Notes: generated by a model from the letters alone, not told the origin. Shown: positions 17,606 to 27,537, counted from the first letter of the stretch. The stretch is DNA of 64,000 nucleotides from Compostibacter hankyongensis (GCF_039541075.1 NZ_BAABFN010000001.1:1178001-1242000), one strand, 5' to 3'. Numbers and translations are program-made.

Positions 17606-20600
17606 TCAAAATGACAGTTTTACGTTCAGTCCGAAATTTCGCGATATCGGCGGCATACCCGATTCGATTCCCTGAGAGTTGCCGGCGCCCAGGCTTACGC
17701 CCGGGTCTACCGGGATTTTTCGTTTGCCGATTCCCGGGATATCCAGGACAGATTCTCCACGGTACAGGAAAAAGAGATTGCCGCCGGTGAGCGATACTCT
17801 GGCCATTTTCAAAAAGCCTTTGTTGAGATTAAACGTATAGCCGAGGGATATTTCCCGCAGCCGGAAGTTGGTGGCGTCATAGGTAAAGAATTGGGTCCAG
17901 GCCGCCCTTCCGCCCTGCGATACTGTTCCCCAGAATTGTTCGGCGTCAATGGCCGTTGTGTTCTGGCTGCCGTCGGCGTGCACGGCATTGAGCACCAGGC
18001 CGCCGTCGCGGTATTTTTCGGTATAATCCCGCAGGCCGAAGAAGGCCAGGTAGGAATCGGTTCCGGAGATCAGGCTGCCGCCCACCTGTCCGTCGATGAG
18101 GAACGACAGGGTGAAATTTTTATATTGAAAGGTATTGGACCAGCCGAGGTTGAAGTCCGGGTTGAAATTGCCCACCTTTTCGTTTGGCGTGATTACCGGC
18201 AGTCCGTTGTTGTCCACCAGATAGCGGCCATCGTCATCCTTGGCCCATACCTGCCCGTAAAGGTCCCCGTATGCGCCGCCCTCTTTTACCACTACCTGTC
18301 CCAGCCGGGCGCTGCCGGAAAGCGTAGCCTGTATGATTTCCGGCGCCAGCAGCCGGATCACCTTGTTTTCATTGCGGGCGAAATTGACCGTGGTATTCCA
18401 GTTGAATGTTTTCCCGGCGACCGGCGAGGCGTTCAATACGATCTCTACCCCGGTATTCTGCACATTGCCGGCGTTGATATAGCCCGTGGTGAATCCCGTG
18501 GGCACCGGCAGCCCGAGCGTGAGCAGCTGGTTGATGGTGTTGGTTTTGTAAAAAGTGGCGTCTATGCCGATGCGGTTATCGAGGAAGCGCCATTCCGTGC
18601 CCGCTTCAAAAGAGCGGGTCTGGGCGGGCTTCAGGTTGGGGATGTTCTGGGTAACGTCCCGGCTGATATAACCGTGGGTGCCGCCCGGCGAAAAGGAATA
18701 GTACTGGTCCAGCCGGTAAGCGCCGGCGCCGTTCCCGACGAAAGTATAAGAGGCCCTTACCTTGGCGAAGCTGATCCAGGACGGCAGGTGCATCATATCG
18801 GACAGTATAGCGGTGATCCCTGCTGAAGGATAGAAATAGCTGTATGGCGGCGGCAGCGTGGAAACCCAGTCGTTCCGTGCGCTCAGGTCGAGGTACAGGT
18901 ATTGCTTAAAGCCCAGCTGGGCGGTGCCGTAAACAGACTGCATCACCGAGCGTGAGATGCTGTATGTGTTGGCCGGGTTCGATGCATTTTGAAGGGTGAA
19001 CAGGTTGGGGATGTTCAGGCCATTGGCAGTAGCATTGGTGGCGTTATATTTTTGATCCAGTATGCTGGCGCCTATATTATAATTGAGGTCGAAGGAGGGA
19101 GAGAGCGTGTTGTCGCCGCTCAGCAGCAGATCGATATTCTGCTCCGAACGTTCTGCATGGTTGCGGAAGAACTGTCCTCCCGTCTGGGTGGTGGGCTGTA
19201 CGGTATGATCGTAAAAAGAGCCCGTGGTCTTGTCCGTATAACGGTCCAGCGTATATCGCGCCTGGATGCTGAGCCAGTCGGTGAGCTGGTATTTGGCGGA
19301 GCCCAGCAGCGTGATGCGGTCGCGATCCTCATTATAGGAGGTGCGATGGGTGTACCAGAGCGGGTTCATGTATATGGAAGGGTTGGAGGTAGGCCAGGGG
19401 GCGGGGATGGGCTGTCCGGATACAGGGTCCGTATCCTCAAAATGCTTCAGGCTGTCAGGGCTCAGATCACGGGGCATGATGAACGCGTTCAGGGGAGTGC
19501 CCGTTTCCCCGAGACGGGGTTTGTTTTTTATGGACTGGCTGACATAAGTAAGCTTGGCATCCGTGGTCAGCTTGTCGGTGATATGCGTATTGATACGCAG
19601 GTTAAGGGTATTCCTGTTCAGCTCGTTTCCGGGTATGTTGCCGGTAGCGTAGTTATTGGTATATGAAGTATAGGCCTGTACTTTTTCGGAGCCGCCGGAT
19701 ATATTGACGGTATTGTTGACCGTATTCGCGGTATTGAAGAAATCCCTTACGTTGTCCGGATAGGTTTTTGTTTCCGGTCCCCAGCTGGCCCCGGTGCTGT
19801 AGGGACTTTCGGGGGCCGTGCCGCCGTTGCCGCGGCCGTAGGAGTTCTGGAAAGGTATCAGCAGGTAGGGCGGCTGCATCGTGACGCTGCCGCTGTAGTT
19901 TACCGCTACTTTCCCTGCAGCACCTTTTTTGGTGGTGATCACGATGGCGCCGTTCCCGGCGCGGCTGCCGTACAGGGCAGTGGCGGCAGCTCCCTTCAAC
20001 ACGCTTACCGATTCAATATCATCCGGGTTTATGGTGGCGGTGCCATCTCCTCCCGTATATCCGTTGGAGCCGCCTGTTTCATCGGTCGGCTGGGAGCCGA
20101 ACGAGTTATCCACTGCCACCCCGTCGATGACCATCAGGGCGGTATTGCTGTTGCTGATGGTACGGTTGCCCCGCAGCACTACGCGGGTGGCGCTGCCGGG
20201 CCCGTCGGCAGAAGGGGTGACCACAGCCCCGGCGATCTTACCGGCGAGGCTGTTTACCACGTTGGCATTCGGGTCTCTTACTTCGGTGAGCTTGCTTCCC
20301 TGTATCTGCTGCAACGCATAGGTAAGTGTTTTGGTTTCCCGTTCAATACCCAGCGCCGTGACCACCACGGCCTTAAGCGACTTGCTTTGTTGGCCGAGTT
20401 TTACGTTAAGAAGCGTATCCACTACTGTGCGCCGGACTGTCTGGTAACCGGTAAAGGAAAAGATGAGGGCCGCGCCTTTGGCGGCCTGGATATGGAATTT
20501 GCCGGCAGGATCGGTGGCCACGCCGTTCGGGGTTCCTTCCACCGCAATGTTTACGCCGGGCAGGGGCGAATTTGTTGCGCTGTCTGTTACGGTACCGGAA

Positions 20601-20704
20601 ATGGTAAGGGCTTGTTGTGCAGCGGCCTGCTGCGTCTGCGCCAGCAGGATGGTCAGGATCAGGCAAAAATATCCTGTTAGCAGCCGGCAGGGTTTGAAGC
20701 TCAT
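17606..20704 (-). CDS. SusC/RagA family TonB-linked outer membrane protein
   Basis: Importer of the amino-sugar locus, paired with the susD 42 bases downstream. Start at ATG 20704 (MSFKPCRLLTGYFCLILTIL) rather than 20746, so that the signal peptide (ending QQAAAQQA) is N-terminal. Regulatory domain TISGTVTDSATNSPLPGVNI, plug with DIESVSVLKGAAATALYGSR and NGAIVITTKKGAAGKVAVNY, then a barrel ending FGLNVKLSF. 1032 aa. The variant KGAAATALYGSRAGNGAI, instead of the KDASATAIYGSRGANGVI of the first locus, marks a different SusC subfamily, in line with its SusD-like_2 partner. Confidence 0.95.
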   Translation of the reverse strand: MSFKPCRLLTGYFCLILTILLAQTQQAAAQQALTISGTVTDSATNSPLPGVNIAVEGTPNGVATDPAGKFHIQAAKGAALIFSFTGYQTVRRTVVDTLLNVKLGQQSKSLKAVVVTALGIERETKTLTYALQQIQGSKLTEVRDPNANVVNSLAGKIAGAVVTPSADGPGSATRVVLRGNRTISNSNTALMVIDGVAVDNSFGSQPTDETGGSNGYTGGDGTATINPDDIESVSVLKGAAATALYGSRAGNGAIVITTKKGAAGKVAVNYSGSVTMQPPYLLIPFQNSYGRGNGGTAPESPYSTGASWGPETKTYPDNVRDFFNTANTVNNTVNISGGSEKVQAYTSYTNNYATGNIPGNELNRNTLNLRINTHITDKLTTDAKLTYVSQSIKNKPRLGETGTPLNAFIMPRDLSPDSLKHFEDTDPVSGQPIPAPWPTSNPSIYMNPLWYTHRTSYNEDRDRITLLGSAKYQLTDWLSIQARYTLDRYTDKTTGSFYDHTVQPTTQTGGQFFRNHAERSEQNIDLLLSGDNTLSPSFDLNYNIGASILDQKYNATNATANGLNIPNLFTLQNASNPANTYSISRSVMQSVYGTAQLGFKQYLYLDLSARNDWVSTLPPPYSYFYPSAGITAILSDMMHLPSWISFAKVRASYTFVGNGAGAYRLDQYYSFSPGGTHGYISRDVTQNIPNLKPAQTRSFEAGTEWRFLDNRIGIDATFYKTNTINQLLTLGLPVPTGFTTGYINAGNVQNTGVEIVLNASPVAGKTFNWNTTVNFARNENKVIRLLAPEIIQATLSGSARLGQVVVKEGGAYGDLYGQVWAKDDDGRYLVDNNGLPVITPNEKVGNFNPDFNLGWSNTFQYKNFTLSFLIDGQVGGSLISGTDSYLAFFGLRDYTEKYRDGGLVLNAVHADGSQNTTAIDAEQFWGTVSQGGRAAWTQFFTYDATNFRLREISLGYTFNLNKGFLKMARVSLTGGNLFFLYRGESVLDIPGIGKRKIPVDPGVSLGAGNSQGIESGMPPISRNFGLNVKLSF

Positions 20705-21084
20705 AAGCGTTGTTTTGATCAGTTTCAATGTAGGATTACAGGGCATGCTACGCCTATAAGAACATACCAGGCATGTTCACAGACGTCTCATCTTCCGGCG
20801 GTATATGTCCCGCGGTATAGAGAATCAGTGTTTATATATGCGTTATCGTTAGCAACAAGAACAACAGCTCATAACTTTCCTTTGAAAGATGTACATTGAT
20901 TTCTGAACAAGATTTGACCGGCGGTCAACGGGATACCTGCATAATCTGTATGGAAAAAGACGGCAGGGATTTCAGGCTAAAAAATGCAGTTGTGACATTG
21001 CCGCAAAAAAGATACCAAAAACGGTAACGTACCCATTTTTCGTTCTTTTTTGTGCTTCAGCCTGTGGAGTGAGGCTCCTGCGGT
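20705..21084 (-). promoter_or_regulatory. Upstream region of the amino-sugar susCD genes with a LacI-like site
   Basis: This 380-base gap has no gene. At 21023-21033 GGTAACGTACC is an imperfect palindrome centred on ACG. It shares the GGTAACG half-site with the regions upstream of the other two susC genes (CGTTACC at 3-9 and GGTAACG at 45914). A second AACG/CGTT-rich stretch lies around 20838-20850. No convincing TAnnTTTG box was found on the minus strand. The LacI regulator encoded next door (21085-22152) is the obvious candidate to bind here. Confidence 0.35.
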
Positions 21085-22152
21085 TTATTTTGCAGTCTGG
21101 TAGAACTCGTAATTTTCTTTGGTGATGATGTCGATAGGCATAAAATGCACCTTCTCGATCTGTGTCCCCAGCACGAGGTGATCGTACAGGGCCATGGTGC
21201 CCTGGTAGCCTTGTTCTTCGGGCTGCTGGCAGATGAGGAAGCTGATGGTTCCCTTCTCCAGATACCGGACATTTTCTCTCAGGAAATCATATCCGATAAG
21301 CAGAATATTTTCGAGGCCGGATTTTTCCAGAAAAGAAGCTACGGTGGATACCCGTGAGTTCGTTACGAAGATGGCCGTGATATCCGGAAAGTCCCGCAAT
21401 GTTTTGGACAGCTTCCGGGATACAGCCTGATAATGGGTCTGACGGATATCCAGCTTGATGATTTCCTGCGGGCTGCCATGGTCTTTGAAATAACTCCTGA
21501 ACCCGTCTTCTTTTCTCAGCAGGTGATGATGGTTGTCTATCTCCCGGGAGATATTTACCACCAGCGTTTTTCCTTTTCTGGAAGTGCCAAGGTTAACGAG
21601 GTGGGCGCCGAGATAGCCGCTCTGAAACAGATGAGGGCCGATATAGCAGAGGCTGTCCTGCTGGGGGATATCCGAGTTGATAAAGACGTAGGGGATGTTG
21701 CGTTTCCTGCATTCCTCCGCGAAGTGAACGGCTTCTTCAATAAAAGACGGGGCCATGAGGACGCCATCCGTCTTTTGCTTCAGGATAATCTGGGTTTGCC
21801 GGGTAAACGATTTTTTGTCGTTTAGATCATAAAAATAATGATCCACGTTGATGCCGTATTGTTTTATCGCTGCGGTAGCACGCTGTATGCCGTTGAGCGG
21901 CGCTTCCCAGTAATCGGTTTCTTCGGATACGCGCGGGATGAGGATGGCGAAATGAAATACTTTCCGCGAGGCCAGCCGGCTGGCCAAGATATTGGGCTGG
22001 TAGTTCATTTCCCGGATGATCAGGTCGATCTTGCGGCGGGTTTTCTCGGATACTCCCGTACGGTTATGGATCACCCGGTCCACGGTAGCGATGGACACAT
22101 TGGCCCGGCGGGCGATTTCCTTTACACCGGAGCTGGTGGATTTTTGCTTCAT
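21085..22152 (-). CDS. LacI family transcriptional regulator
   Basis: DNA-binding sugar-responsive regulator. Residues 8-60 form the LacI headpiece (VKEIARRANVSIATVDRVIH, NRTGVSEKTRRKI). The recognition helix reads TVDR rather than the classical TVSR, a subgroup common in Bacteroidota and likely to recognise a modified operator. The hinge (NYQPNILASRLASRK) is followed by a periplasmic-binding-protein-like effector domain (VFHFAILIPRVSEETDYWEA, TDGVLMAPSFIEEAVHFAEE). 355 aa. Its start lies 13 bases after the stop of the symporter gene, so the two are probably one transcript. Effector unknown; an amino-sugar derivative is likely from context. Confidence 0.9.
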   Translation of the reverse strand: MKQKSTSSGVKEIARRANVSIATVDRVIHNRTGVSEKTRRKIDLIIREMNYQPNILASRLASRKVFHFAILIPRVSEETDYWEAPLNGIQRATAAIKQYGINVDHYFYDLNDKKSFTRQTQIILKQKTDGVLMAPSFIEEAVHFAEECRKRNIPYVFINSDIPQQDSLCYIGPHLFQSGYLGAHLVNLGTSRKGKTLVVNISREIDNHHHLLRKEDGFRSYFKDHGSPQEIIKLDIRQTHYQAVSRKLSKTLRDFPDITAIFVTNSRVSTVASFLEKSGLENILLIGYDFLRENVRYLEKGTISFLICQQPEEQGYQGTMALYDHLVLGTQIEKVHFMPIDIITKENYEFYQTAK

Positions 22153-22165
22153 ATATGCCGTGCTT

Positions 22166-23422
22166 TTATATACCGTTTTTAAGATGGAGCTCTGCTGTCT
22201 TTACTGTTTTTCCCGCCCCGATCCTTGCGATCATCATTCCTGCTACCGTATCGCCGGTGGCGTTCAGCAGGGTGGCCAGCGGATCCACCAGCGTTCCCAC
22301 GATCATCACGGCAGGCAGGGCCGCCGGCGGAAAACCGTACACCGAGATCACCAGCAGCTCACCGATATAGCCCCCATTGGGGATGCCGCCTTCCACGATA
22401 CTCACGATCACCGTTATCCCAAGGGCCAGCAGGAGGGTGTCGGCACCCGAGAAGCTTTTTCCGAACATCGCAAATACTACCGCTATCTTGACGATGGAAG
22501 AGATGCTGGAGCCGTCTTTATGTAAAGTAGCGCCCAAAGGTACTACCATATTGCCAATATGTTCGGGTATACCCATCTTCCGCGCGGCTTCGAGATTGGC
22601 CGGTATCACCGCGATGCTGCTGCAGGTGCCTATGGCCGTCAGCCCCGGCAGAAGATTGTTCCGCCAGTACCGGCTGATGCCGGCAGCCCCTCCGCCGATA
22701 AAGGCATATACGCTGAACAGGACCACGAAATAAAACGTGCCGAACCCGTAGTACAGGGCCAGCGACCGGGCATAGGTGCCGAAGAGCTGGGGGCCGAACA
22801 CTGCCGCCTGGTAGGCAAAATAAGCACCCAGGCCCAGCGGGGCGACCTTCATCACCAGCATGAGCAGCTGCTGCATCACCTCGTCGCCGGATTTCAGGAA
22901 GGCGCGGAAAGCGCTGCCGGCTTCCCCGGAGCGGAGGGCGGCAAATCCGGTCAATACGGAAAACAGGATAAGCGCCAGCATATGGCCGCGGGACAACAGC
23001 TCATAAAATTCGCCTGTGCTGATCAGGCCCGTGATCTGCTGTCCGATATCCTGCTCGCGCAGATCGGCAGTAAAGGCAGGATCGTTAACCAGAGACTGGT
23101 GTATGGGGAACAGCTTTACGGCCAGGATGGTCAGGATCGCCGCAACCAGCACGGTAGCGATAAAGACGGCGATCATCAGCATGAAAAGACGGCCCAGACG
23201 CTGAGAACGGTCGATATGGGCGATCGCCGAAGCAATGGCAAAGAATACAAGGGGGATCACCGCCGTAAACAGCAGGTTCAGGAAGATGTCGCCCAGGGGC
23301 TTGACAAACTTCACCTCGTTTTTGAAAAGCAGCCCGAAGACGCTCCCGGCGAGAATGCCGCCGAGCAATAGCAGGATACTCCCGTAATTCTTGAAGAAGC
23401 CGTGCTTTTTTGCTGCAATCAT
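22166..23422 (-). CDS. Dicarboxylate/amino acid:cation symporter (DAACS family)
   Basis: Inner-membrane transporter of the GltP/DctA/SstT family that takes up glutamate, aspartate, serine or C4-dicarboxylates with Na+ or H+. Multiple hydrophobic helices are clear (YGSILLLLGGILAGSVFGLL; NLLFTAVIPLVFFAIASAIA). The re-entrant loop motif is GTCSSIAVIPANLEAARKMG, and the substrate-binding region is MVVPLGATLHKDGSSI with the following helix. 418 aa, normal. Found in an amino-sugar locus, it could carry aspartate released by glycosylasparaginase, but this is conjecture. Its start codon abuts a repeat (23424-23483). Confidence 0.9.
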   Translation of the reverse strand: MIAAKKHGFFKNYGSILLLLGGILAGSVFGLLFKNEVKFVKPLGDIFLNLLFTAVIPLVFFAIASAIAHIDRSQRLGRLFMLMIAVFIATVLVAAILTILAVKLFPIHQSLVNDPAFTADLREQDIGQQITGLISTGEFYELLSRGHMLALILFSVLTGFAALRSGEAGSAFRAFLKSGDEVMQQLLMLVMKVAPLGLGAYFAYQAAVFGPQLFGTYARSLALYYGFGTFYFVVLFSVYAFIGGGAAGISRYWRNNLLPGLTAIGTCSSIAVIPANLEAARKMGIPEHIGNMVVPLGATLHKDGSSISSIVKIAVVFAMFGKSFSGADTLLLALGITVIVSIVEGGIPNGGYIGELLVISVYGFPPAALPAVMIVGTLVDPLATLLNATGDTVAGMMIARIGAGKTVKTAELHLKNGI

Positions 23423-23423
23423 T

Positions 23424-23483
23424 AATCTAAGTTAATGGTTTAGGGCAATATGCAGGCTATAATCTAAGTCAATAGTTTAAGGC
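23424..23483. repeat. Family B direct repeat upstream of the symporter
   Basis: Two imperfect 23-base copies, 23424-23446 and 23461-23483, both built on AATCTAAGT.AAT.GTTTA, and clearly related to the GTCTAAG/GTTTAAA heptamers at 25501 and 38780. The first copy starts two bases upstream of the symporter ATG, so the repeat forms its 5' untranslated region. Confidence 0.7.
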
Positions 23484-23569
23484 GGTAAAAGACAGGAGGG
23501 TTACCTTCTGCTTCCGGATCGGGGCGGCAGCCCGAGGATCCGCGGAAGAAAAACAGAGAAATGTCCCCC

Positions 23570-25498
23570 TCAGAAATGATGACGCACAAAGGCCTCAAGC
23601 GCAGCATAATGCGGCAGCCCGAGCCTGTCATAAAGCTGGGCGGTAAAAGCGTTCCGCTCCTCGGCCCGCTGCCAGAACTCGCGGGCGTCCGATCCCTGGA
23701 AAGGCACGTTGTCTTTCTGACTCTGGTGGATAAAGATGCCGTTCCTTTTCTGGATGACCTGTCCCGGGCTCATCGGTACCGCCATTTCTATTTCGTAAGG
23801 CTCCCATTCCGCCCAGGCGCCGCGGTACAGCCATACCCAGCAGTCCTTCATGAATTCCTCCTGCTTGAGCCGGTCGATGGCTTCGAATACGATATCCAGG
23901 CATATCTTATGGGTGCCGTGCGGATCGGCAAGATCCCCGGCGGCATAGATCTGATGCGGCTTTACCCGGCGGATCAGGTCCATGGTAATGCGGATATCCT
24001 CTTCTCCCGGCGGGTTCTTCTCGATCTTGCCGGTTTCATAGAAAGGCAGGTTCAGGAAATGGATATGGTCGTCGGGGATACCCACATAACGGCAGGTGGC
24101 TTTGGCCTCACAGCGGCGGATCAGCCCTTTTATGGCGCGGATCTCCGTAGTGTCCATATCGCTCGGCCGCTTGGTCCTCAGAAAGGCGCGGGCGTCTTCC
24201 ATGATCTCGGAAACATGACTTTTGTCGATCCCGAACATATCGTCGAAGCCGGCCACGAAGTCGATGAAGCGGGTGACAAATTCGTCCCCCACGGCAATAT
24301 TGCCCGAGGTCTGGTAACCCAGATGCACCTCGTGGCCCTGTTCATGCAGGCGGATAAAAGTACCCCCCATGGAAATGATATCGTCGTCCGGATGGGGTGA
24401 AAACAGGATTACCCGTTTGCTGGCGGGCTCCGAACGTTCGGGGTGGTTGGGGATATGCACATGTGGCTTCCCCCCGGGCCAGCCGGTGATGCAGTTTTTC
24501 ATCCCGTTGAACACCATCAGGTTGATATCGTACGAAGGACCGAAATGCACCAGCAGGTCGCTCAGGCCGTGATCGTTATAATCGTTGTCCGTCAGCATGA
24601 GGATGGGCTTGTTCACCGACAGGGCGAGGGTGGATACCGCCTTGCGGATCATCTTCGGCGTCCACTCGCATTCGCCGGTGAGCCAGGGCGACTTGAAGCG
24701 GGTCAGCTCGGCGGCGGCCTGCTCATCGAGGACAAAGGTGCAGTCAGGGTGCTGCTGCAAAACGGAAGCGGGCACCTGCTCCGTGTTGTGACCCTCCACG
24801 GCCCGCTGCACAACGGGCGCCTTGTGCTGGCCCCAGGCCAGCAGGATCACCTTCCGCGCCAGCAGGATATTGCTGATCCCCATGGTGATGGCGAGGCGCG
24901 GCACCTGGGCCATGTTGGAAAACTCGTAGGAGTTGGCCAGCCGTGTAGTGTTCTCCAGGGCGATCAGGCGGGTGCGGGAATTGACGTTTGAGCCGGGTTC
25001 GTTGAAGCCGATGTGCCCGTTGTTGCCGATGCCGAGGATCTGCAGGTCTATTCCCCCCGCGGCAGCGATCTTTTCTTCATAGGCCAGACACCAGGCCTTT
25101 ACCTGGTCTTTGGGAAGGGTACCGTCTGGGATATGGATGTTTTCCGGACGAATGTCCACATGGTTAAAAAGCTGTTCCTGCATAAAGCGGTGATAGCTCT
25201 GCAGCGCATCGGGCTCTATGGGATAATATTCGTCCAGGTTGAAGGTGATCACCCCCTCAAAGCTCAGTTCTTCCTCCTGATGCATGCGCACCAGCTCGGC
25301 ATACAGGTTTTTGGGTGTGGAGCCGGTGGCCAGGCCAAGCACGCAGGGTTTACCGGCGGCCTGCTTCTCCCGGATAAGGGCGGCAATGGTCCGGGCTACC
25401 GATTCGGATCCTTCGCGGGCATTTTTAAAGATCTGTACCGGTATTTTTTCAAAGCTGTCCGTCAGGTCGATGTCCGCTGTGTTGGGTTTGGGATTCAA
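23570..25498 (-). CDS. nagB: Glucosamine-6-phosphate deaminase fused to a PIG-L/LmbE-type deacetylase domain
   Basis: The N-terminal half is NagB, which converts glucosamine-6-phosphate to fructose-6-phosphate and ammonia: LGLATGSTPKNLYAELVRMH, FNLDEYYPIEPDALQSYHRF and LGIGNNGHIGFNEPGS. His162 and Glu167 match the E. coli catalytic residues, but Asn160 replaces E. coli Asp141, as seems common in this fusion subgroup. From about residue 360 a PIG-L domain follows with HPDDD at 369-373 and a later DPHGTH. This two-domain form (about 640 aa) is known in Bacteroidota. The likely start is TTG 25498, lying at the edge of a repeat; no ATG occurs before the catalytic fold. Confidence 0.92.
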   Translation of the reverse strand: MNPKPNTADIDLTDSFEKIPVQIFKNAREGSESVARTIAALIREKQAAGKPCVLGLATGSTPKNLYAELVRMHQEEELSFEGVITFNLDEYYPIEPDALQSYHRFMQEQLFNHVDIRPENIHIPDGTLPKDQVKAWCLAYEEKIAAAGGIDLQILGIGNNGHIGFNEPGSNVNSRTRLIALENTTRLANSYEFSNMAQVPRLAITMGISNILLARKVILLAWGQHKAPVVQRAVEGHNTEQVPASVLQQHPDCTFVLDEQAAAELTRFKSPWLTGECEWTPKMIRKAVSTLALSVNKPILMLTDNDYNDHGLSDLLVHFGPSYDINLMVFNGMKNCITGWPGGKPHVHIPNHPERSEPASKRVILFSPHPDDDIISMGGTFIRLHEQGHEVHLGYQTSGNIAVGDEFVTRFIDFVAGFDDMFGIDKSHVSEIMEDARAFLRTKRPSDMDTTEIRAIKGLIRRCEAKATCRYVGIPDDHIHFLNLPFYETGKIEKNPPGEEDIRITMDLIRRVKPHQIYAAGDLADPHGTHKICLDIVFEAIDRLKQEEFMKDCWVWLYRGAWAEWEPYEIEMAVPMSPGQVIQKRNGIFIHQSQKDNVPFQGSDAREFWQRAEERNAFTAQLYDRLGLPHYAALEAFVRHHF

Positions 25499-25820
25499 TA
25501 GTCTAAGGTTTAAAGTTTAAGGTCTAAAGTCGATCTGTCTGAAATGAAACTTGTTCCGGTTTCGGGTTTGAAGTTTCTGGTTTCTGGTTTACGTCGTTCA
25601 CAAAGAGTTTTAGCGGTCTCCGTGAAACGCAGTTCGGCAACGCCATTTAAAAATAATTCAATCCCGTTGCCAATGCGGTGCATTTATCTCGCGTACTATG
25701 ATTTTTAAAGGCCTCGATGAAGGCTCCGCCTTTCTGGTTTGATAAAGTCATCATCAAATCAGCACATCATCAAACCCTTAAAATGCCTTTCACCTTTTAC
25801 CCTTCACCTTTTGCCTTTCT
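25499..25820. repeat. Composite repeat island between nagB and GH20
   Basis: No gene is seen in these 322 bases. 25501-25528 is four perfect family-B heptamers (GTCTAAG, GTTTAAA, GTTTAAG, GTCTAAA), followed by the linker GATCTGTCTGAAATGAAAC. 25556-25592 is reversed family C (GGTTTCG, GGTTTGA, AGTTTCT, GGTTTCT). 25681-25710 is a non-repetitive module shared with 15894 and 50905. 25736-25775 is reversed octamers (family D). 25786-25820 is five reversed family-A heptamers (CCTTTCA, CCTTTTA, CCCTTCA, CCTTTTG, CCTTTCT) reaching to one base from the GH20 stop codon. Confidence 0.9.
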
Positions 25821-25821
25821 T

Positions 25822-27537
25822 TTACTTGGGGGTTCCGGTGCTGTCGGTTTTGAAGATATCAAAATAGCTGGTGCCCCAAAGCCGGTAGCGGGCATACTGT
25901 GTTTTCAGTCTGTCGGTGAAATCGTTGAAATTCTTTTTTTCTTTCGGAGACCAGGCTATTTCCGCCAGCGCCGCCGCCCGGGGGAATAGCATATATTCCA
26001 CTTTGGAAGGCCAGGCGATATATTCCGTCCAGAGATTGGCCTGTACGCCTTTGATATACTGCGCCTCATCGGCAGTCAGCTCCTTGGGGAAGGGCTCGTA
26101 GCTGTATACCTTTTCCAGGGGCAGGTTCCCGCCGATGGACAGGCTGTCGTGGTTGTCAGACTGGTAATAATCCAGATAGCAGTAGGTGGTGGGGCTCATG
26201 ACCACATCGTGGTGCTGCTTGGCCGCTTCGATACCGCCTTTTTCGCCCCGCCAGCTCATTACCGTGGCATTGGGGGCGAGTCCGCCTTCCAGGATCTCAT
26301 CCCATCCGATGATCTCCCTTCCCTTGCTGTTCAGGTATTTTTCGATGCGCTGTACAAAATAGCTCTGCAGCCCTTCTTCGTTTTTTAATCCTTTTTCCCG
26401 GATCAGCTTCTGGCAAAACGCGGAGCGCTTCCAGTTGTCCTTCGGGCATTCGTCGCCGCCGATATGGATGTACTTGGACGGGAAAAGCTGTATCACCTCG
26501 TCCAGCACGTTTTCGAGGAAGGTAAAGGTGTATTCGGTCGGCGCATATACGTCCTGGAACACACCCCAGGTCTGTTGTACCTGCTTGCCGGTACGGGGGC
26601 CGTTCCAGGGGGTCTTACCGATTTTGGTAGATTCGTTGGGGAAGCAGCTCAGCTGCGGATAGGCGGCGATGGCCGCGGAGGAATGGCCCGGCATCTCGAT
26701 TTCGGGGATGATGGTGATATACCGGTCTGCCGCATACCGTACGATGTCTTTGATCTGCTCCTGCGTATAGAAGCCCCCGCTGCGGGTTTTATCATTTCCG
26801 TCCCCGGGGTGATGGCCGATGATGGTGCCGTTTCTCCAGGCGCCGACTTCGGTCAGGCGGGGATATTTCTTGATCTCAATACGCCAGCCCTGGTCTTCCG
26901 TGAGGTGCCAGTGGAAGGTGTTCATCTTCTGCAGAGCCAGATAGTCGATGAATTGCTTGACAAATGCAGTATCAAAGAAATGACGGCCGCAGTCGAGCAT
27001 CATGCCGCGGTAAGCAAAACGCGGGTGATCCGTTATCTTCACCGCAGGGATCTTCAGTGACTGGGAGCGGTCCGGCGGCAGGAGCTGGATGAGCGTCTGC
27101 ATACCATAAAAAACGCCTTCTTCATTGTCCCCGTTGATGTTCACCTTGTCGCCCGTCACCTCCATATTATAGGCGCCCGGGATTTTGTATTCTATTTTCT
27201 CGTAATTGAGCACGACCACGTTGGAAGCAGGAATATCCTCCCCGTTTTTGCTGAGGTCCTTTACCTGCAGCTGAAAGCCATAGTACTTTTGCAGATAAGC
27301 GTTAAAAAACCGTATGGATTTTTCCAGACCGGTGCCTGACATCACCAGCATGGTAGAGGGGTTGATGGTGAAGTGCCCGGCCTGTTTTTCCACTTTTACG
27401 GGCGCCGGGATGATGCTCACCGGGGCCAGGCTGCTGTCTGTGTCAGTGCCGCCGCCGGAAGTGCTGTTGGAAGTGCAGGACAGCTGGGCCAGGGGCACCA
27501 GTAACATAAGCAAGCAGGTATGCCTGAATCGAAACAT
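25822..27537 (-). CDS. Beta-N-acetylhexosaminidase, GH20
   Basis: Removes terminal beta-linked GlcNAc or GalNAc from glycans by substrate-assisted catalysis. It starts with a lipoprotein-like signal (LLMLLVPLAQLSC, a loose lipobox). A GH20b N-terminal domain follows (about residues 40-165, VSIIPAPVKVEKQAGHFTIN), then the catalytic barrel (RFAYRGMMLDCGRHFFDTAF; FHWHLTEDQGWRIEIKKYPR) with the catalytic Asp-Glu pair in HIGGDECPKDNW. 571 aa. It is the first gene of the minus-strand amino-sugar locus and acts upstream of NagB. It is predicted to be periplasmic or outer-membrane anchored. Confidence 0.95.
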   Translation of the reverse strand: MFRFRHTCLLMLLVPLAQLSCTSNSTSGGGTDTDSSLAPVSIIPAPVKVEKQAGHFTINPSTMLVMSGTGLEKSIRFFNAYLQKYYGFQLQVKDLSKNGEDIPASNVVVLNYEKIEYKIPGAYNMEVTGDKVNINGDNEEGVFYGMQTLIQLLPPDRSQSLKIPAVKITDHPRFAYRGMMLDCGRHFFDTAFVKQFIDYLALQKMNTFHWHLTEDQGWRIEIKKYPRLTEVGAWRNGTIIGHHPGDGNDKTRSGGFYTQEQIKDIVRYAADRYITIIPEIEMPGHSSAAIAAYPQLSCFPNESTKIGKTPWNGPRTGKQVQQTWGVFQDVYAPTEYTFTFLENVLDEVIQLFPSKYIHIGGDECPKDNWKRSAFCQKLIREKGLKNEEGLQSYFVQRIEKYLNSKGREIIGWDEILEGGLAPNATVMSWRGEKGGIEAAKQHHDVVMSPTTYCYLDYYQSDNHDSLSIGGNLPLEKVYSYEPFPKELTADEAQYIKGVQANLWTEYIAWPSKVEYMLFPRAAALAEIAWSPKEKKNFNDFTDRLKTQYARYRLWGTSYFDIFKTDSTGTPK

